From positions 1 through 64,000 of the forward strand of contig NZ_JAKZKS010000008.1 in the NCBI RefSeq assembly GCF_022808615.1: DNA of 64,000 nucleotides, in the 5' to 3' direction. Source of the DNA: Bacillus sp. FJAT-47783. GTDB lineage: Bacteria; Bacillota; Bacilli; Bacillales; Aeribacillaceae. The notes under the pieces are model-generated. The model ran no database searches and had not been told where the DNA came from. It saw only the letters and a list, made by a program, of their open reading frames with translations. Made by a program: the position numbers and the translations under genes. Shown here piece after piece: positions 46,913 to 57,149 of this stretch. Position 1 is the first letter of the stretch. Each line of letters opens with the position of its first letter.

Positions 46913-49519
46913 ATGGATTTTGAACAATTTACCGAAAAAATGCAAACGGCATTGATCGAAGCGCAAAGTATTGCAAAAGAATATGACCATCAACAAGTAG
47001 AAGAACTTCACCTACTGCTTCCACTTCTTTCACAACAGGATGGGCTGTTTCCTCGGATATTACAGTTGTTAAATGTATCTATTTCCGATTTGGAAAAAGA
47101 ATTAAAACAATTGCTAGAGAAAAAGCCACAAGTAACTGGAAGTGGTGCAAAGACCGATCATGTGTACATATCACGAACAGTTGAAGAATTGTTAAAACAA
47201 GCAGATCATATTCGAAAAGAATTTCAAGATGACTATTTATCTGTGGAACATTTCGTATTAGCGTTGTCACAAAATAGAAGATCCGAAATTTTTCCTATTT
47301 TTCAAAAGCGAAATATGACAGAAACCGCCATTCGAAACGTGTTAAAAGACATAAGGGGGAACGAGCGCGTGAGAACACAAAATCCAGAAGCAACTTATGA
47401 AGTATTAAAAAAATATGGACGAGATCTCATTGAAGAAGTGAAAGCAGGCAACGTAGACCCTGTCATCGGTCGAGATCAAGAAATTAGACGTGTGATTCGC
47501 ATTTTATCTCGAAAAACGAAAAATAATCCGGTGCTAATTGGTGAGCCAGGTGTTGGGAAAACCGCCATTGTCGAAGGGTTAGCCCAGCGAATTGTTCGAA
47601 AAGATGTACCCGAAGGGCTGAAGAATAAAACGATTTTTGCTTTAGATATGAGTTCGCTCGTTGCGGGGGCAAAATTCCGAGGAGAATTTGAAGAACGTCT
47701 CCAAGCTGTATTAAATGAAGTGAAAAAAAGCGATGGAAACATCATTTTATTTATTGATGAGCTACATACAATTGTTGGGGCAGGAAAAACAGAAGGAGCG
47801 ATGGATGCTGGAAACATGCTAAAACCGATGCTTGCACGGGGGGAACTGCATTGTATTGGCGCGACGACGCTTGATGAACATCGAAAGTATATTGAAAAAG
47901 ATCCAGCATTAGAGCGCCGTTTTCAGCAAGTATTAGTAAGTGAACCAACTGTTGAAGATACTATCTCCATTTTAAGGGGTCTAAAAGAACGATTTGAAAT
48001 TCATCATGGTGTAAACATTCACGATTCATCGCTTGTCGCAGCTACAGAGCTTTCCAACAGGTACATAACGGAACGGTTTTTACCGGATAAAGCGATCGAC
48101 CTCGTGGATGAAGCATGTGCGATGATCCGGACCGAAATTGACTCAATGCCAACAGAACTTGATGAAGTGATGCGCAAGCTCATGCAGTTGGAAGTGGAAG
48201 AAAAAGCATTGAAGAAAGAAAAAGACGCAGCGAGTCAAAGTCGTCTCGAAGAACTTCAAGAGCACCTTGCCGAATTGCGTGAACGAGCAGATGTGATGAA
48301 AGCAAAATGGTTAGTCGAAAAAGAAGGGATTCAAAAAGTTCAGCAATTGCGCGAATCGCTTGAAAAGGCGCGACGAGATTTGGAAGATGCGGAAAACCAA
48401 TATAACTTAGATAAAGCAGCAGAATTAAGACACGGGAAAATTCCACAGCTTGAAAAAGAACTGAGACTACTTGAAGAAGAAATGGCGAACAAAGAACAGG
48501 ATCACCGTCTTCTCCGTGAAGAAGTCACAGAAGAAGAAATTGCCAATATTGTGGCAAAATGGACAGGTATTCCCGTTTCAAAGCTCGTTGAAGGGGAAAG
48601 AGAAAAATTATTAAAATTAGAAACGGTACTAAAAGAGCGTGTCGTTGGACAAGATGAAGCAATTGAGCTTGTTGCAAATGCTGTACTCCGCGCTCGAGCA
48701 GGAATTAAAGATCCGAATCGGCCAATCGGTTCCTTTCTCTTTTTAGGGCCAACAGGTGTTGGAAAAACAGAGCTTGCCAAAACCGTTGCGGCAACATTAT
48801 TTGATAGTGAAAATCATATGGTGCGAATTGATATGTCTGAATATATGGAGAAACACGCTGTTTCCCGATTAATTGGGGCGCCTCCAGGCTATGTTGGATA
48901 TGAAGAAGGGGGTCAGCTAACGGAAATTGTTCGTAAAAATCCGTATTCAGTCATTTTACTCGATGAAGTAGAAAAAGCACACCCGGAAGTTTTTAATATT
49001 TTATTGCAAATGCTAGATGACGGTAGGATTACAGATTCACAAGGAAGAGTCGTTGATTTTAAAAATACGGTCATCATCATGACTTCAAATATTGGTTCAC
49101 CATTTTTACTTGAAGGGCTTAATGATCAAGGAGAAATAGAAGATTCAGCAAAGGAAAAAGCACTAGAGCAATTACGCATGCATTTCCGTCCAGAATTTTT
49201 AAATCGAATAGATGATATCGTCTTATTTAAGCCACTGACAAAGGCTGAAATGAAGAACATTGTGGAAAAATTGTTAAAAGAGTTGCAACAGCGAATTGAG
49301 CAAAAGCAAATCAAATTAACATTAACAGAAGAAGCGAAGGAGTTTATCGTTAACGCAGGCTTTGACCCAGTTTACGGAGCACGACCTTTAAAAAGATTTA
49401 TTCAAAAGCATGTCGAAACAATGCTCGCACGTGCCATTATAGCGCAGGAAATCAATGATCAAGATGATGTGCTAGTTGATGTAAACAATGAAAGTCTTGT
49501 ACTTACGAAGAAGAACTGA
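46913..49519 (+). CDS. clpB: ClpB disaggregase
   Basis: 868 residues from ATG 46913, six bases after GAGAGGG (a TTG at 46907 is too close). N domain (1-145), first AAA+ module with [17 protein letters not shown] and [13 protein letters not shown], coiled-coil middle domain (about 400-530), second AAA+ with [13 protein letters not shown] and [10 protein letters not shown], and sensor [14 protein letters not shown]. Unfolds aggregates with DnaK. Under a CtsR box. Its last codons form one arm of a 17-bp hairpin. Confidence 0.96.
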   Translation: MDFEQFTEKMQTALIEAQSIAKEYDHQQVEELHLLLPLLSQQDGLFPRILQLLNVSISDLEKELKQLLEKKPQVTGSGAKTDHVYISRTVEELLKQADHIRKEFQDDYLSVEHFVLALSQNRRSEIFPIFQKRNMTETAIRNVLKDIRGNERVRTQNPEATYEVLKKYGRDLIEEVKAGNVDPVIGRDQEIRRVIRILSRKTKNNPVLIGEPGVGKTAIVEGLAQRIVRKDVPEGLKNKTIFALDMSSLVAGAKFRGEFEERLQAVLNEVKKSDGNIILFIDELHTIVGAGKTEGAMDAGNMLKPMLARGELHCIGATTLDEHRKYIEKDPALERRFQQVLVSEPTVEDTISILRGLKERFEIHHGVNIHDSSLVAATELSNRYITERFLPDKAIDLVDEACAMIRTEIDSMPTELDEVMRKLMQLEVEEKALKKEKDAASQSRLEELQEHLAELRERADVMKAKWLVEKEGIQKVQQLRESLEKARRDLEDAENQYNLDKAAELRHGKIPQLEKELRLLEEEMANKEQDHRLLREEVTEEEIANIVAKWTGIPVSKLVEGEREKLLKLETVLKERVVGQDEAIELVANAVLRARAGIKDPNRPIGSFLFLGPTGVGKTELAKTVAATLFDSENHMVRIDMSEYMEKHAVSRLIGAPPGYVGYEEGGQLTEIVRKNPYSVILLDEVEKAHPEVFNILLQMLDDGRITDSQGRVVDFKNTVIIMTSNIGSPFLLEGLNDQGEIEDSAKEKALEQLRMHFRPEFLNRIDDIVLFKPLTKAEMKNIVEKLLKELQQRIEQKQIKLTLTEEAKEFIVNAGFDPVYGARPLKRFIQKHVETMLARAIIAQEINDQDDVLVDVNNESLVLTKKN

Positions 49520-49543
49520 GCTGTTGGCTCAGTTCTTCTTCGT
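49505..49543 (+). terminator. 17-bp perfect hairpin overlapping the clpB stop
   Basis: ACGAAGAAGAACTGAGC / GCTCAGTTCTTCTTCGT with loop TGTTG. The left arm contains the last four codons and the TGA of clpB. A-rich instead of T-rich sequence follows, so it may protect the 3' end rather than terminate. Confidence 0.65.
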
Positions 49544-49601
49544 AGAAAAACGCTCTTGTTCCACAGAGAGGGATAAGTGGCATTCATGTCGAACGTCATT
49601 A

Positions 49602-49784
49602 TTAATGTTGTTCGGAAGCTTCACTTGGTAATGATTCTCCAATAATAAAGATGAGAACGGTTGCAACAACAGCGAGAAGAGTAGATGTTCCAAACTCGTA
49701 TGTAGCACCGATCATGGAAGAAACAACATAACTTGCCATATTCACTAATAAAAAGGCCCAAAATAGTGTCATCACATATTTCAT
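49602..49784 (-). CDS. yjzD: YjzD-like small membrane protein (DUF2929)
   Basis: 60 residues, two membrane helices (residues 4-24, 32-50) and a polar tail SLPSEASEQH. AAAGAGGTGATATGA before the ATG. Length, topology and position beside yjaU match B. subtilis YjzD. Function unknown. Confidence 0.8.
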   Translation of the reverse strand: MKYVMTLFWAFLLVNMASYVVSSMIGATYEFGTSTLLAVVATVLIFIIGESLPSEASEQH

Positions 49785-50160
49785 TCATATCACCTCTTTT
49801 TTAAAAGATAAGAAAGGATAAATTTTGTTCGGTGTCGAGCTCAAGAAGCCATCGGCTTATGCTTGTCGCTTTTCCAATCACCTTGTTCCAATATATATTA
49901 TCACACAAATTTTCGGTATGAAACGACTAATTTTTCAATAAAGATGAAAATAGTAGTCACTGGAATAGGCGTTTTATCTATGCTTTGTAAAAAATTTAAC
50001 ATAGATTATTAGAGAATGCATATTGACATTGTGTTTGGAATATTCCTTTTGAAAAAAATCCCCCTTTTTTGAAATGTAAATGGACACAATGGACTATAAT
50101 CAGGAATGAAGGCGATCGGAATTTAATTCGTAAGTGTTAGACAGGAAAGGTGGTGGGAAA
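49785..50160. other. Intergenic stretch yjzD-yjaU
   Basis: 376 bp without a supported gene. Holds the partial family 2 repeat (49831-49877). A TATAAT at 50095-50100 may be the -10 of the yjaU promoter (no good -35 at normal spacing). Confidence 0.45.
49831..49877 (+). repeat. Dispersed element family 2, partial copy
   Basis: GGTGTCGAGCTCAAGAAGCC then ATCGGCTTATGCTTGTCGCTTTTCC. Matches both the start (GTGTCCAGCT...GCCATCGGCT) and the inner TGCTTGTCGCT of the copy at 57727, with the middle and end deleted. Confidence 0.55.
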
Positions 50161-50898
50161 ATGGACGGTGTTAACGTACGCTTTTTTAAAATTGAAAATG
50201 AATGGAACGTCGTACACTTACCAGAAAAGCCGAGTGGATTTGGTGTCTTAATTATTGGAGATAAAAATCATTATGTCGATGACCAATCGAGTTTTTGGAT
50301 TCAACATTACGGTAGAAAACAATTGCTTCAATTATTACATGATGGAGGATATACCGTTTTTTATTCCAATCTTTATGGAAGACATTGGGGGAGTCCGAAA
50401 GCAACATTGCTAGCGAAGCAATTATATTACATTGTTCAAAAAAAAGAGATATTAAACAACAAAATTCATATTATTGCAGAAGGAATGGGAGCACTGACGG
50501 CACTTCAATTAATGGAGATTATGAACGATAAAATACGCTCCGTCTCATTTTTAAATCCATGTATTCAATTACAAGCTCAACTAAACTATGAACGGGAAAA
50601 TAAGTTTTTTTATAAACGGATGTTAAAAGAGCTTACAGTTGCTTACGATCTTGATGAAATGAAAATCGCGAAAAATACATTTGCTCAATTGGATGATTTT
50701 ACTTCAACCATACCGGTACGAATCTGGCAAAAGATGCACGGAAGTCCGTATTCCTATCTGCTGCACAGTAAAATATATGAAGAATACCGTCAGAAATTAC
50801 AATCTCCTATTCAGCTTACCTTTTATCTCCCGGAAAATTCACCTCGTGTTTATCAAATGATGATGAAATTTTTACGTGATCACGAACGAATATTATAG
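50161..50898 (+). CDS. yjaU: YjaU-like alpha/beta-hydrolase-fold protein
   Basis: 245 residues from ATG 50161 after AAAGGTGGTGGGAAA. A hydrolase-like core (GFGVLIIGDKNHY; EGMGALTALQLMEI, where a nucleophile Ser would normally sit in GxSxG but is Met here) suggests a non-catalytic or altered hydrolase fold. First of yjaU-yjaV-med-comZ by comparison with B. subtilis. Function unknown. Confidence 0.75.
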   Translation: MDGVNVRFFKIENEWNVVHLPEKPSGFGVLIIGDKNHYVDDQSSFWIQHYGRKQLLQLLHDGGYTVFYSNLYGRHWGSPKATLLAKQLYYIVQKKEILNNKIHIIAEGMGALTALQLMEIMNDKIRSVSFLNPCIQLQAQLNYERENKFFYKRMLKELTVAYDLDEMKIAKNTFAQLDDFTSTIPVRIWQKMHGSPYSYLLHSKIYEEYRQKLQSPIQLTFYLPENSPRVYQMMMKFLRDHERIL

Positions 50899-50972
50899 AA
50901 GGAGAAATGACTAATCTCTTGTCACGCAGCATACGATACAGTAATGACCAAAAATAACATCACGTTGTTAAA

Positions 50973-51014
50973 AGGAGGTGTCGCCCCCTGAGTTTTCGTA
51001 GGGGGCATCCATTG
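50973..51014 (+). promoter_or_regulatory. Structured ribosome site of yjaV
   Basis: AGGAGG at 50973-50978 lies 33 bp before the TTG start at 51012. Between them GCCCCCT (50983-50989) pairs with AGGGGGC (51000-51006). If folded, the hairpin leaves nine unpaired bases (TGTC plus ATCCA) between site and TTG. Alternatively an in-frame CTG at 50988 is nine bases from the site. Confidence 0.6.
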
Positions 51015-51890
51015 AACCGTGTATTAATAGTTGGTGTTCAGCAATTCATTGGTTTTCACCTTTGTAGTCGGTTTCTTGAGGAAGGGTGTTCCGTTGATGG
51101 TGTCTTTATCAAGCCAGATCATCCTTTTTATCATAAATGGGTTGAAGAACAAATGCTTTGGCTCGGGCGAAATGCGCAGTTTAATATTTTTACCAAAAAG
51201 GATTTAGAGCTTGGTGAATACGATAGAATTTACTTTTGTCAGTTAGATCCCCATGATCCAGAGTGGCCAAAGGAGTGGGAAAAGGAAAAAGGGGTACTAG
51301 AAGACCTATTAGAAATGGCAAAAAAAGCTGAATGTCCAGTTGTATTTCTTTCTTCTTTCGATGTGTATGGAGATGATCAAATAGATATTACTGATCAAGA
51401 TGAGCCATTTCCAAAAAAGGAAAAAGGGAGACTGTTTATTCAAGCTGAAAATTGGTGGCAAAAACAAGCAGAGAACGCATATGTTCCAACAATCATCGTA
51501 CGTGTTCCAACCGTCTTTGGACCATGGCAGCCACCTGGACAATGGATTACAGATCAGTTACTGCTCGAATTACAATTCAATCCAATTGTTTTCACAAAAA
51601 AAATACATGAAAAAACGCCGGTTCGAGACCTCCTCTATATTGAAGAAGTCATTAATTGTTTAGTAGAAATAGGGAGGGAGGAGGCTAGGAATCCGTCCAT
51701 TGTTCATTTAACATCAAAAGGAAATCTGTTGAATTTACCTTCATCCTTCACATTTCCTGTAAAACCGATTCATATTCAAACGAAAAATTGTATTATTATT
51801 CAAAGTGAGGAAAAGTTCGAAGATCGAATAAATGAACAACGAATCTTTATGAATCGATTTAACCCATACTTACAGAATATGAACAAATAA
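51012..51890 (+). CDS. yjaV: YjaV-like NAD-dependent epimerase/dehydratase fold protein
   Basis: 292 residues from TTG, matching the family start MNRVLIVGVQQFIGFHLC (Rossmann beta-alpha-beta, degenerate GxxGxxG). VVFLSSFDVYGDD and IVRVPTVFGPWQPPGQW are typical extended-SDR segments, but the YxxxK tyrosine is not obvious. Function unknown. Start region is unusual (see structured ribosome site). 276 bp of plain intergenic DNA follow before med. Confidence 0.75.
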   Translation: MNRVLIVGVQQFIGFHLCSRFLEEGCSVDGVFIKPDHPFYHKWVEEQMLWLGRNAQFNIFTKKDLELGEYDRIYFCQLDPHDPEWPKEWEKEKGVLEDLLEMAKKAECPVVFLSSFDVYGDDQIDITDQDEPFPKKEKGRLFIQAENWWQKQAENAYVPTIIVRVPTVFGPWQPPGQWITDQLLLELQFNPIVFTKKIHEKTPVRDLLYIEEVINCLVEIGREEARNPSIVHLTSKGNLLNLPSSFTFPVKPIHIQTKNCIIIQSEEKFEDRINEQRIFMNRFNPYLQNMNK

Positions 51891-52166
51891 CTTGTGATTC
51901 ATGATATTATGAGGATAAAATAGAATGTGAAAAGCAATCTCGTCGGATTTAGTATCTGTGAAACTTATTTTTCTTCCTTCCATCCAATAAATGTTTTTGC
52001 TTTATAATAATATTTGTTCAAAAAGGGCGAAGAAGTTCATTATGATCGACAGCATGTTTTCTCTTATCGTTAAACAGCCTTATTTCATGGGAAACAAACG
52101 TTTAAGAGCTGAGCATTGAATACAAGCCAAATGTTGTTTGAGCCCTTTGTGAAGGAGTTGCTGATC

Positions 52167-53123
52167 ATGTTCAACAAAAAATATGGAATTATTCTTATCC
52201 TCTTTTTTTTATTAAGTGGTTGTGGACAAGCATCTTCAGAAGATGAGCTTCAAAAAGTCGGCTTACTCGTCCCTGACACGATCGATGATCAAGTGTGGGG
52301 AACAAAAGGGTATAAAGGCTTGCTAAAAATACAATCAGAGTTAAATGTCGACGTTTTTTATAAAGAAGGAATGAATTCAGAAACCGCCGTTCGCGAAGCG
52401 GTAGCAGAGTTTGCTGAAAAAGGTGTGAATTTAATCTTTGGTCACGGCAATGAATACCAAACCTTTTTCCGAGACTTGCAAGAAGAATATCCAGATATTC
52501 ATTTTGTGTTTTTTAATGGTGACGCAAAAGGCGATAATGTGACGAGTTTAAGCTTTAACTCACATGCGATGGGATTTTTCGCAGGTATGGTTGCAGCACA
52601 TATGTCAAAAACGAAAGAAATTGGGATCATTGCTGCTTTCGAATGGCAACCGGAAGTCGAGGGCTTTTATCAAGGAGCTAAATTTGAAGACAATAATGTA
52701 AACGTGAAAATTCAGTACATACAATCATGGAATGATACAAATTTAGCTTTACAGCATTTGGATGAGCTCATAGCGGAAAACGTTGATGTTGTGTATCCAG
52801 CCGGCGATGGGTATAATGTACCTGTTATTGAGCATCTGAAAGAGCATGGGCTTTATGCAATCGGATATGTTTCAGACCAAGCAGATTTAGGTGAGCAGAC
52901 GGTATTGACAAGCACTGTGCAACATGTTGATCGTCTTTATGTACTTGTCGCGAAACGTTTCCAAAATGGTGAGTTGGAAAGTGGAAATTTATATTTTGAT
53001 TTTCAAGATGACGTCATCAATATGGGGAAATTTAGTTCATTAATCGACGATCAGTACTTGGCAAAAATGCATTCGATGATTGAAACGTACCGTCAAACAG
53101 GAAAATTGCCGAACGAGGAGTGA
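52167..53123 (+). CDS. med: Med, BMP-family lipoprotein, positive regulator of comK
   Basis: 318 residues from ATG 52167, nine bases after GAAGGAG (upstream starts give no signal peptide). Lipobox LSGC near residue 19, then a periplasmic-binding-protein-like BMP domain (VGLLVPDTIDDQVWGTKGYK; AYEW-like AAFEWQPEVEGFYQGA). In B. subtilis Med raises comK expression and sits with comZ, as here. Confidence 0.9.
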   Translation: MFNKKYGIILILFFLLSGCGQASSEDELQKVGLLVPDTIDDQVWGTKGYKGLLKIQSELNVDVFYKEGMNSETAVREAVAEFAEKGVNLIFGHGNEYQTFFRDLQEEYPDIHFVFFNGDAKGDNVTSLSFNSHAMGFFAGMVAAHMSKTKEIGIIAAFEWQPEVEGFYQGAKFEDNNVNVKIQYIQSWNDTNLALQHLDELIAENVDVVYPAGDGYNVPVIEHLKEHGLYAIGYVSDQADLGEQTVLTSTVQHVDRLYVLVAKRFQNGELESGNLYFDFQDDVINMGKFSSLIDDQYLAKMHSMIETYRQTGKLPNEE

Positions 53124-53128
53124 TGGAA

Positions 53129-53326
53129 ATGGAACAACATCCAAAATCATTACAATTTATGCAAATTGCGATGCAATATTTACCGGAAGCAAAAGCTCAA
53201 TTAGATGAGCTTGGCTTAGAGCTAAAGCCAGAACAACTTCAGCCGATGATTGGTTTATTAACAAAAGTGATGGCTGAAGCATACGAATTAGGAAAGAAAG
53301 AAGCTAGTGAAGGAATCGAAGCGTAA
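53129..53326 (+). CDS. comZ: ComZ, late competence operon regulator
   Basis: 65 residues from ATG 53129, eight bases after GAGGAG, giving MEQHPKSLQFMQIAMQYLPE. Amphipathic helices, KVMAEAYELGKKEA at the end. ComZ lowers comG expression in B. subtilis (known). Its likely transcript partner is med, whose stop it overlaps or adjoins. Confidence 0.9.
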   Translation: MEQHPKSLQFMQIAMQYLPEAKAQLDELGLELKPEQLQPMIGLLTKVMAEAYELGKKEASEGIEA

Positions 53327-53356
53327 AAAACGGTGGCCTACCCACCGTTTTTTATT
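53325..53356 (+). terminator. Terminator of med-comZ
   Basis: AAAAAACGGTGG / CCACCGTTTTTT with loop CCTAC, followed by ATTT. The first A lies in the comZ stop codon. The left A run gives T residues for the opposite strand as well. Confidence 0.9.
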
Positions 53357-53636
53357 TAATTTTCTTCTTAACAAAATTAACAAGTGGTGACAACTCGTTT
53401 AATAATGGCTTTAATTCTTTTAATGAGGACATCACATCGTCGATTTGTTCCATTAATTGAAGATAGTTAAAATCATCGAGTTTAGAATCAGCTTTCTCTT
53501 CCTTTGTTTCTTGAACGGGTCTTTGACCAAACATAAAGGTAGAAAAGAAGTCAGTTTGTCTCTTTTCAATAGCGGGGTTCTCTTCTTTCTTCACAAGTTG
53601 CTTATTGGACTCTTTGTTCTCTTCCAACTTTATCAC
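53352..53636 (-). CDS. Hypothetical coiled-coil protein
   Basis: 94 residues: charged N-terminus, FFSTFMFGQRP near residue 30, then a heptad-like C-terminus (QLMEQIDDVMSSLKELKPLLNEL). No membrane segment. Similar short proteins occur next to comZ in other Bacillus by my recollection, unnamed. TAGGTGATAAAG gives a moderate ribosome site. Confidence 0.65.
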   Translation of the reverse strand: MIKLEENKESNKQLVKKEENPAIEKRQTDFFSTFMFGQRPVQETKEEKADSKLDDFNYLQLMEQIDDVMSSLKELKPLLNELSPLVNFVKKKIK

Positions 53637-53738
53637 CTACTACGCTTTTTACTATTAATTTATGTAACGGATAAAATTGTGAATAGACCGTTGTCCTAAA
53701 AACAAACATATTGATAAAGAGAAGAAAATAAGCTAAAA

Positions 53739-53758
53739 TTAGTACCAAGTCATAATAA
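53739..53758 (+). promoter_or_regulatory. Possible FapR operator before fabH
   Basis: TTAGTACCAAGTCATAATAA resembles the FapR palindrome (TTAGTACCTGGTACTAA-like). The left half matches fully, the right half only partly. FapR represses fab genes and is released by malonyl-CoA. Confidence 0.5.
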
Positions 53759-53849
53759 TTGATATTAATTACAATCGGATATTTCGATAACAAATGAAAA
53801 AGGTTGTCATCACAAGTTTTTCCATTTTATAATAAAGGAGTTGTGCATA

Positions 53850-54782
53850 ATGAAGGCTGGAATCATTGGAATCGGTCGTTATGTACCGGAAAATGTTGTT
53901 ACGAACAAAGATTTAGAAAAAACGATGGATACATCAGATGAATGGATTCGTACGAGATCAGGAATTGAAGAGCGTCGTATCGCTCCAGATGAATTGGATA
54001 CTTCACATATGGGGGTTCGTGCTGCGAGAGAAGCGATTGAAGATGCTGGTGTATCACCTGAAGATATCGATATGATTTTAGTTGCAACCGTAACACCAGA
54101 TCAACCGTTCCCTTCCATTTCTTGTATGTTACAAGAACAGATTGGAGCAAAAAATGCAGCAGCAATGGACATAAGTGCTGCCTGTGCAGGGTTTATGTAT
54201 GGAATGATTACGGCCAAACAATTTATTGAAGCAGGTGCCTATAAGCACATATTAGTAGTAGGTGTTGAAAAACTATCTAAAATTACAAATTGGGACGACC
54301 GCACAACAGCCGTTCTTTTTGGTGATGGGGCAGGAGCTGTAGTTATGGGGCCTGTAAGTGAAAATAAAGGAATTCTCTCTTTTGAGCTTGGTGCAGATGG
54401 AACAGGAGGAAAACACTTATATCAAGATGAATATGTCATTATGAACGGTCGTGAAGTGTTTAAATTTGCCGTTCGTCAAATGGGCGAGTCTAGCATTAAT
54501 GTATTGGAAAAAGCAGGTCTCTCTAAAGATGATGTAGATTTCCTTGTTCCACATCAGGCAAATATCCGAATTATGGAAGCGGCTCGTCAACGTTTAGAAC
54601 TTCCAGAGGAAAAAATGTCGAAAACCGTGCACAAATATGGAAATACTTCGGCTGCCTCGATTCCTATTTCATTGTACGAAGAGGTAAAAGCAGGTAAAAT
54701 ACAAGATGGTGACCTCATTGTCATGGTAGGCTTCGGGGGAGGCTTAACATGGGGTGCGATTGCGTTAAGATGGGGGAAGTAA
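53850..54782 (+). CDS. fabH: 3-oxoacyl-ACP synthase III
   Basis: 310 residues from ATG 53850 after AAAGGAGTTGTGCATA. Catalytic triad Cys in [11 protein letters not shown] (about 112), His in [13 protein letters not shown] (about 236), and Asn in [11 protein letters not shown] (about 268). Condenses acyl-CoA primers (branched in Bacillus) with malonyl-ACP. Paired with fabF as in B. subtilis fabHA-fabF. Confidence 0.96.
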   Translation: MKAGIIGIGRYVPENVVTNKDLEKTMDTSDEWIRTRSGIEERRIAPDELDTSHMGVRAAREAIEDAGVSPEDIDMILVATVTPDQPFPSISCMLQEQIGAKNAAAMDISAACAGFMYGMITAKQFIEAGAYKHILVVGVEKLSKITNWDDRTTAVLFGDGAGAVVMGPVSENKGILSFELGADGTGGKHLYQDEYVIMNGREVFKFAVRQMGESSINVLEKAGLSKDDVDFLVPHQANIRIMEAARQRLELPEEKMSKTVHKYGNTSAASIPISLYEEVKAGKIQDGDLIVMVGFGGGLTWGAIALRWGK

Positions 54783-54794
54783 TATAAAGAAAAT

Positions 54795-54821
54795 GAACCG
54801 TCCGGATTGTTTGGCGGTTCC
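54795..54821 (+). terminator. Hairpin between fabH and fabF
   Basis: GAACCGTCC / GGCGGTTC with a short loop and no T run. Probably an attenuator or processing site rather than a full terminator. Confidence 0.45.
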
Positions 54822-54893
54822 TCGCAAAAAATAAAACACTTCTTCGAAATGTTAACCGTATAACAGTCCGAAAAAAGGTGAGGTGCAACGTTT

Positions 54894-56132
54894 ATGGTGA
54901 AACGTAGAGTAGTAGTAACAGGATTAGGAGCGGTAACTCCATTAGGTTTAGATGCAAAAACAAGCTGGGAAAACGCTGTGAAAGGTGTTTCTGGTATCGG
55001 TGAATTAACACGTGTTAATAAAGATGATTACACTGCAAAGGTTGCAGCAGAGATGAAAGATTTCAATCCTGAAAACTTTATGGATCGAAAAGAAGCACGA
55101 AAAATGGACCGCTTCACTCAATACGCTTTAGCAGCGTCAATGATGGCCGTTAAGGACGCAAACTTAGAAATCAATGAAACAAACGCAGAGCGAATTGGTG
55201 TTTGGATTGGTTCTGGTATCGGAGGAATGGAAACATTCGAGCAACAATTTGAAACGTTAATAAACAAAGGACCAAGACGAGTAAGTCCATTCTTTGTACC
55301 GATGATGATTCCAGATATGGCTACTGGCCAAGTGTCAATTGCATTAGGAGCAAAGGGTGTTAATTCTTGTACAGTAACAGCATGTGCGACAGGAACAAAC
55401 TCAATCGGTGATGCCTTTAAAGCTATTGAGCGTGGTGACGCCGATGCCATGATTACAGGTGGTTCTGAAGCTCCGCTCACGAAAATGTCCTTTGCCGGAT
55501 TTTGTGCAGCCAAAGCCCTCTCAACAAATCCAGACCCAAAAACAGCAAGTCGTCCTTTCGATAAAAATCGTAATGGATTCGTTATGGGCGAGGGAGCAGG
55601 AATTTTAATCCTTGAAGAACTTGAACATGCCAAAAAGCGCGGTGCGAACATTTACGCAGAAATCGTTGGATACGGATCAACTGGTGATGCGTATCACATT
55701 ACGGCTCCAGCACCAGGTGGAGAAGGCGGTGCACGTGCGATGAAGATGGCAGTCGAAGATGCAGGTCTTAAACCAGAAGATGTTGATTACATTAATGCGC
55801 ATGGTACAAGTACAGAATATAATGATAAATTCGAGACATTAGCGATCAAAGAAGTATTCGGTGACCATGCTTATAACTTAACTGTAAGCTCAACAAAATC
55901 AATGACAGGCCACTTACTTGGGGCTGCAGGTGGTGTTGAAGCGATCTTTTCTGTTATGTCCATTAAAGATGGCATTATCCCACCGACTATTAACTATGAA
56001 ACACCTGATCCAGAATGTGATTTAGACTATGCGCCAAACGAAGCGAAAAAGAAAGATGTTCGCGTAGCATTAAGTAACTCACTAGGGTTTGGTGGTCATA
56101 ACGCAACGATCGTCTTTAAAAAATATGAATAA
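54894..56132 (+). CDS. fabF: 3-oxoacyl-ACP synthase II
   Basis: 412 residues. [15 protein letters not shown] at the start; triad Cys in [14 protein letters not shown] (about 163), His in [12 protein letters not shown] (about 303), and His in [12 protein letters not shown] (about 340). Elongates fatty acids with malonyl-ACP. ATG nine bases after GGTGAGGTG. Strong terminator follows. Confidence 0.96.
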   Translation: MVKRRVVVTGLGAVTPLGLDAKTSWENAVKGVSGIGELTRVNKDDYTAKVAAEMKDFNPENFMDRKEARKMDRFTQYALAASMMAVKDANLEINETNAERIGVWIGSGIGGMETFEQQFETLINKGPRRVSPFFVPMMIPDMATGQVSIALGAKGVNSCTVTACATGTNSIGDAFKAIERGDADAMITGGSEAPLTKMSFAGFCAAKALSTNPDPKTASRPFDKNRNGFVMGEGAGILILEELEHAKKRGANIYAEIVGYGSTGDAYHITAPAPGGEGGARAMKMAVEDAGLKPEDVDYINAHGTSTEYNDKFETLAIKEVFGDHAYNLTVSSTKSMTGHLLGAAGGVEAIFSVMSIKDGIIPPTINYETPDPECDLDYAPNEAKKKDVRVALSNSLGFGGHNATIVFKKYE

Positions 56133-56136
56133 TCGA

Positions 56137-56173
56137 AAAATCCGCTTTACCATTTTGGTAAGGCGGATTTTTT
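56137..56173 (+). terminator. Terminator of fabHF
   Basis: AAATCCGC(T)TTACC / GGTAA(G)GCGGATTT with loop ATTTT-type, then TTTTT. Confidence 0.9.
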
Positions 56174-56330
56174 TGTATAGGTCATACCTATGGATAATGG
56201 AAATCGGTTATTTCACCGATTTCGACTACTCCGATCTCTAACCTTTGGTTTCTGAACAAAGTCACGTTAGCGATCGATTCACCCTCCAAAATCGGCACTC
56301 ATACGATATCAAGAAAAGAGGTGTCGATAA

Positions 56331-57113
56331 ATGGGCGTTGTGAACACAAATGAGTGGTTAAAGAAAGACCCCAATCCTCTAAAAGCCTGTGAAAAATTAA
56401 CACATTATTTTCAACAAATAAGTGCAGAGGAAATTTATGATTACTTAAAAGATTTCGGAATGTACCGATCAGTAAGGAAAACATTTTTGAAAGAGATGGA
56501 AAGATCCCACATTTGGCCAAAAGTAAAAAAACGGTATGAACGACTAAAACAAAAATGGGAAGGACCTGATGTTCCGGTTTTTATCTTTCCAGTTGATGAG
56601 CGGAATGGATTATTAACACGTGACTTTCAAGGAAGGTCAGGCGTTTCGTTTCCAGATAAAATGTTTTTGTTTTTATCCCCACGAACAAGCGACCTGTCGT
56701 TAGACGCCGTTATAACGCATGAATATCATCATATTTGTCGACTTCATAAATATTCAAAGCGTGAAGAAGAGTACACTTTGCTTGATACTATTATTTTAGA
56801 AGGACTAGCTGAACATGCTGTAAAAGAGGAAATCGGAGAAGAGGCTATTACACATTGGATGACAAAATATTCTCCTACCCAACTAAAAAGATGGTGGAAC
56901 ATGTGGGTGAAGGACAATCAACATGTCAAACGTGATCACCCAAAGTATGTCCAACTATTATTTGGGAAAGCTTTTTATCCGACAATGCTAGGGTATGCTC
57001 TCGGCTATGATATCGTTGAAACCTATCATAAACAATACCCATTTTCGATCGAAAAATCGTTTACGATTTCATCCAATAAACTTATTCGTTACTATGAAGC
57101 ACAGGGAGATTAA
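56331..57113 (+). CDS. yjaZ: YjaZ-type DUF2268 putative zinc metalloprotease
   Basis: 260 residues, no signal peptide. Zinc motif HEYHH in AVITHEYHHICRLHK near residue 131, with ILEGLAEH providing the downstream Glu. The DUF2268 family is predicted to be Zn-dependent proteases. GGTGTCGATAA gives a weak site, but the ATG aligns with the family. A periodic array follows 36 bp after the stop. Confidence 0.87.
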   Translation: MGVVNTNEWLKKDPNPLKACEKLTHYFQQISAEEIYDYLKDFGMYRSVRKTFLKEMERSHIWPKVKKRYERLKQKWEGPDVPVFIFPVDERNGLLTRDFQGRSGVSFPDKMFLFLSPRTSDLSLDAVITHEYHHICRLHKYSKREEEYTLLDTIILEGLAEHAVKEEIGEEAITHWMTKYSPTQLKRWWNMWVKDNQHVKRDHPKYVQLLFGKAFYPTMLGYALGYDIVETYHKQYPFSIEKSFTISSNKLIRYYEAQGD

Positions 57114-57149
57114 CCTGTGTTTTTTACTTATGAATGATAATTGGGATAG

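Noticed and set aside
55118-55651. Long minus-strand open frame inside fabF
   Set aside because: Antisense shadow of a well-conserved gene, no ribosome site. The same reasoning applies to minus-strand frames inside clpB, carB and the UPF0210 gene.
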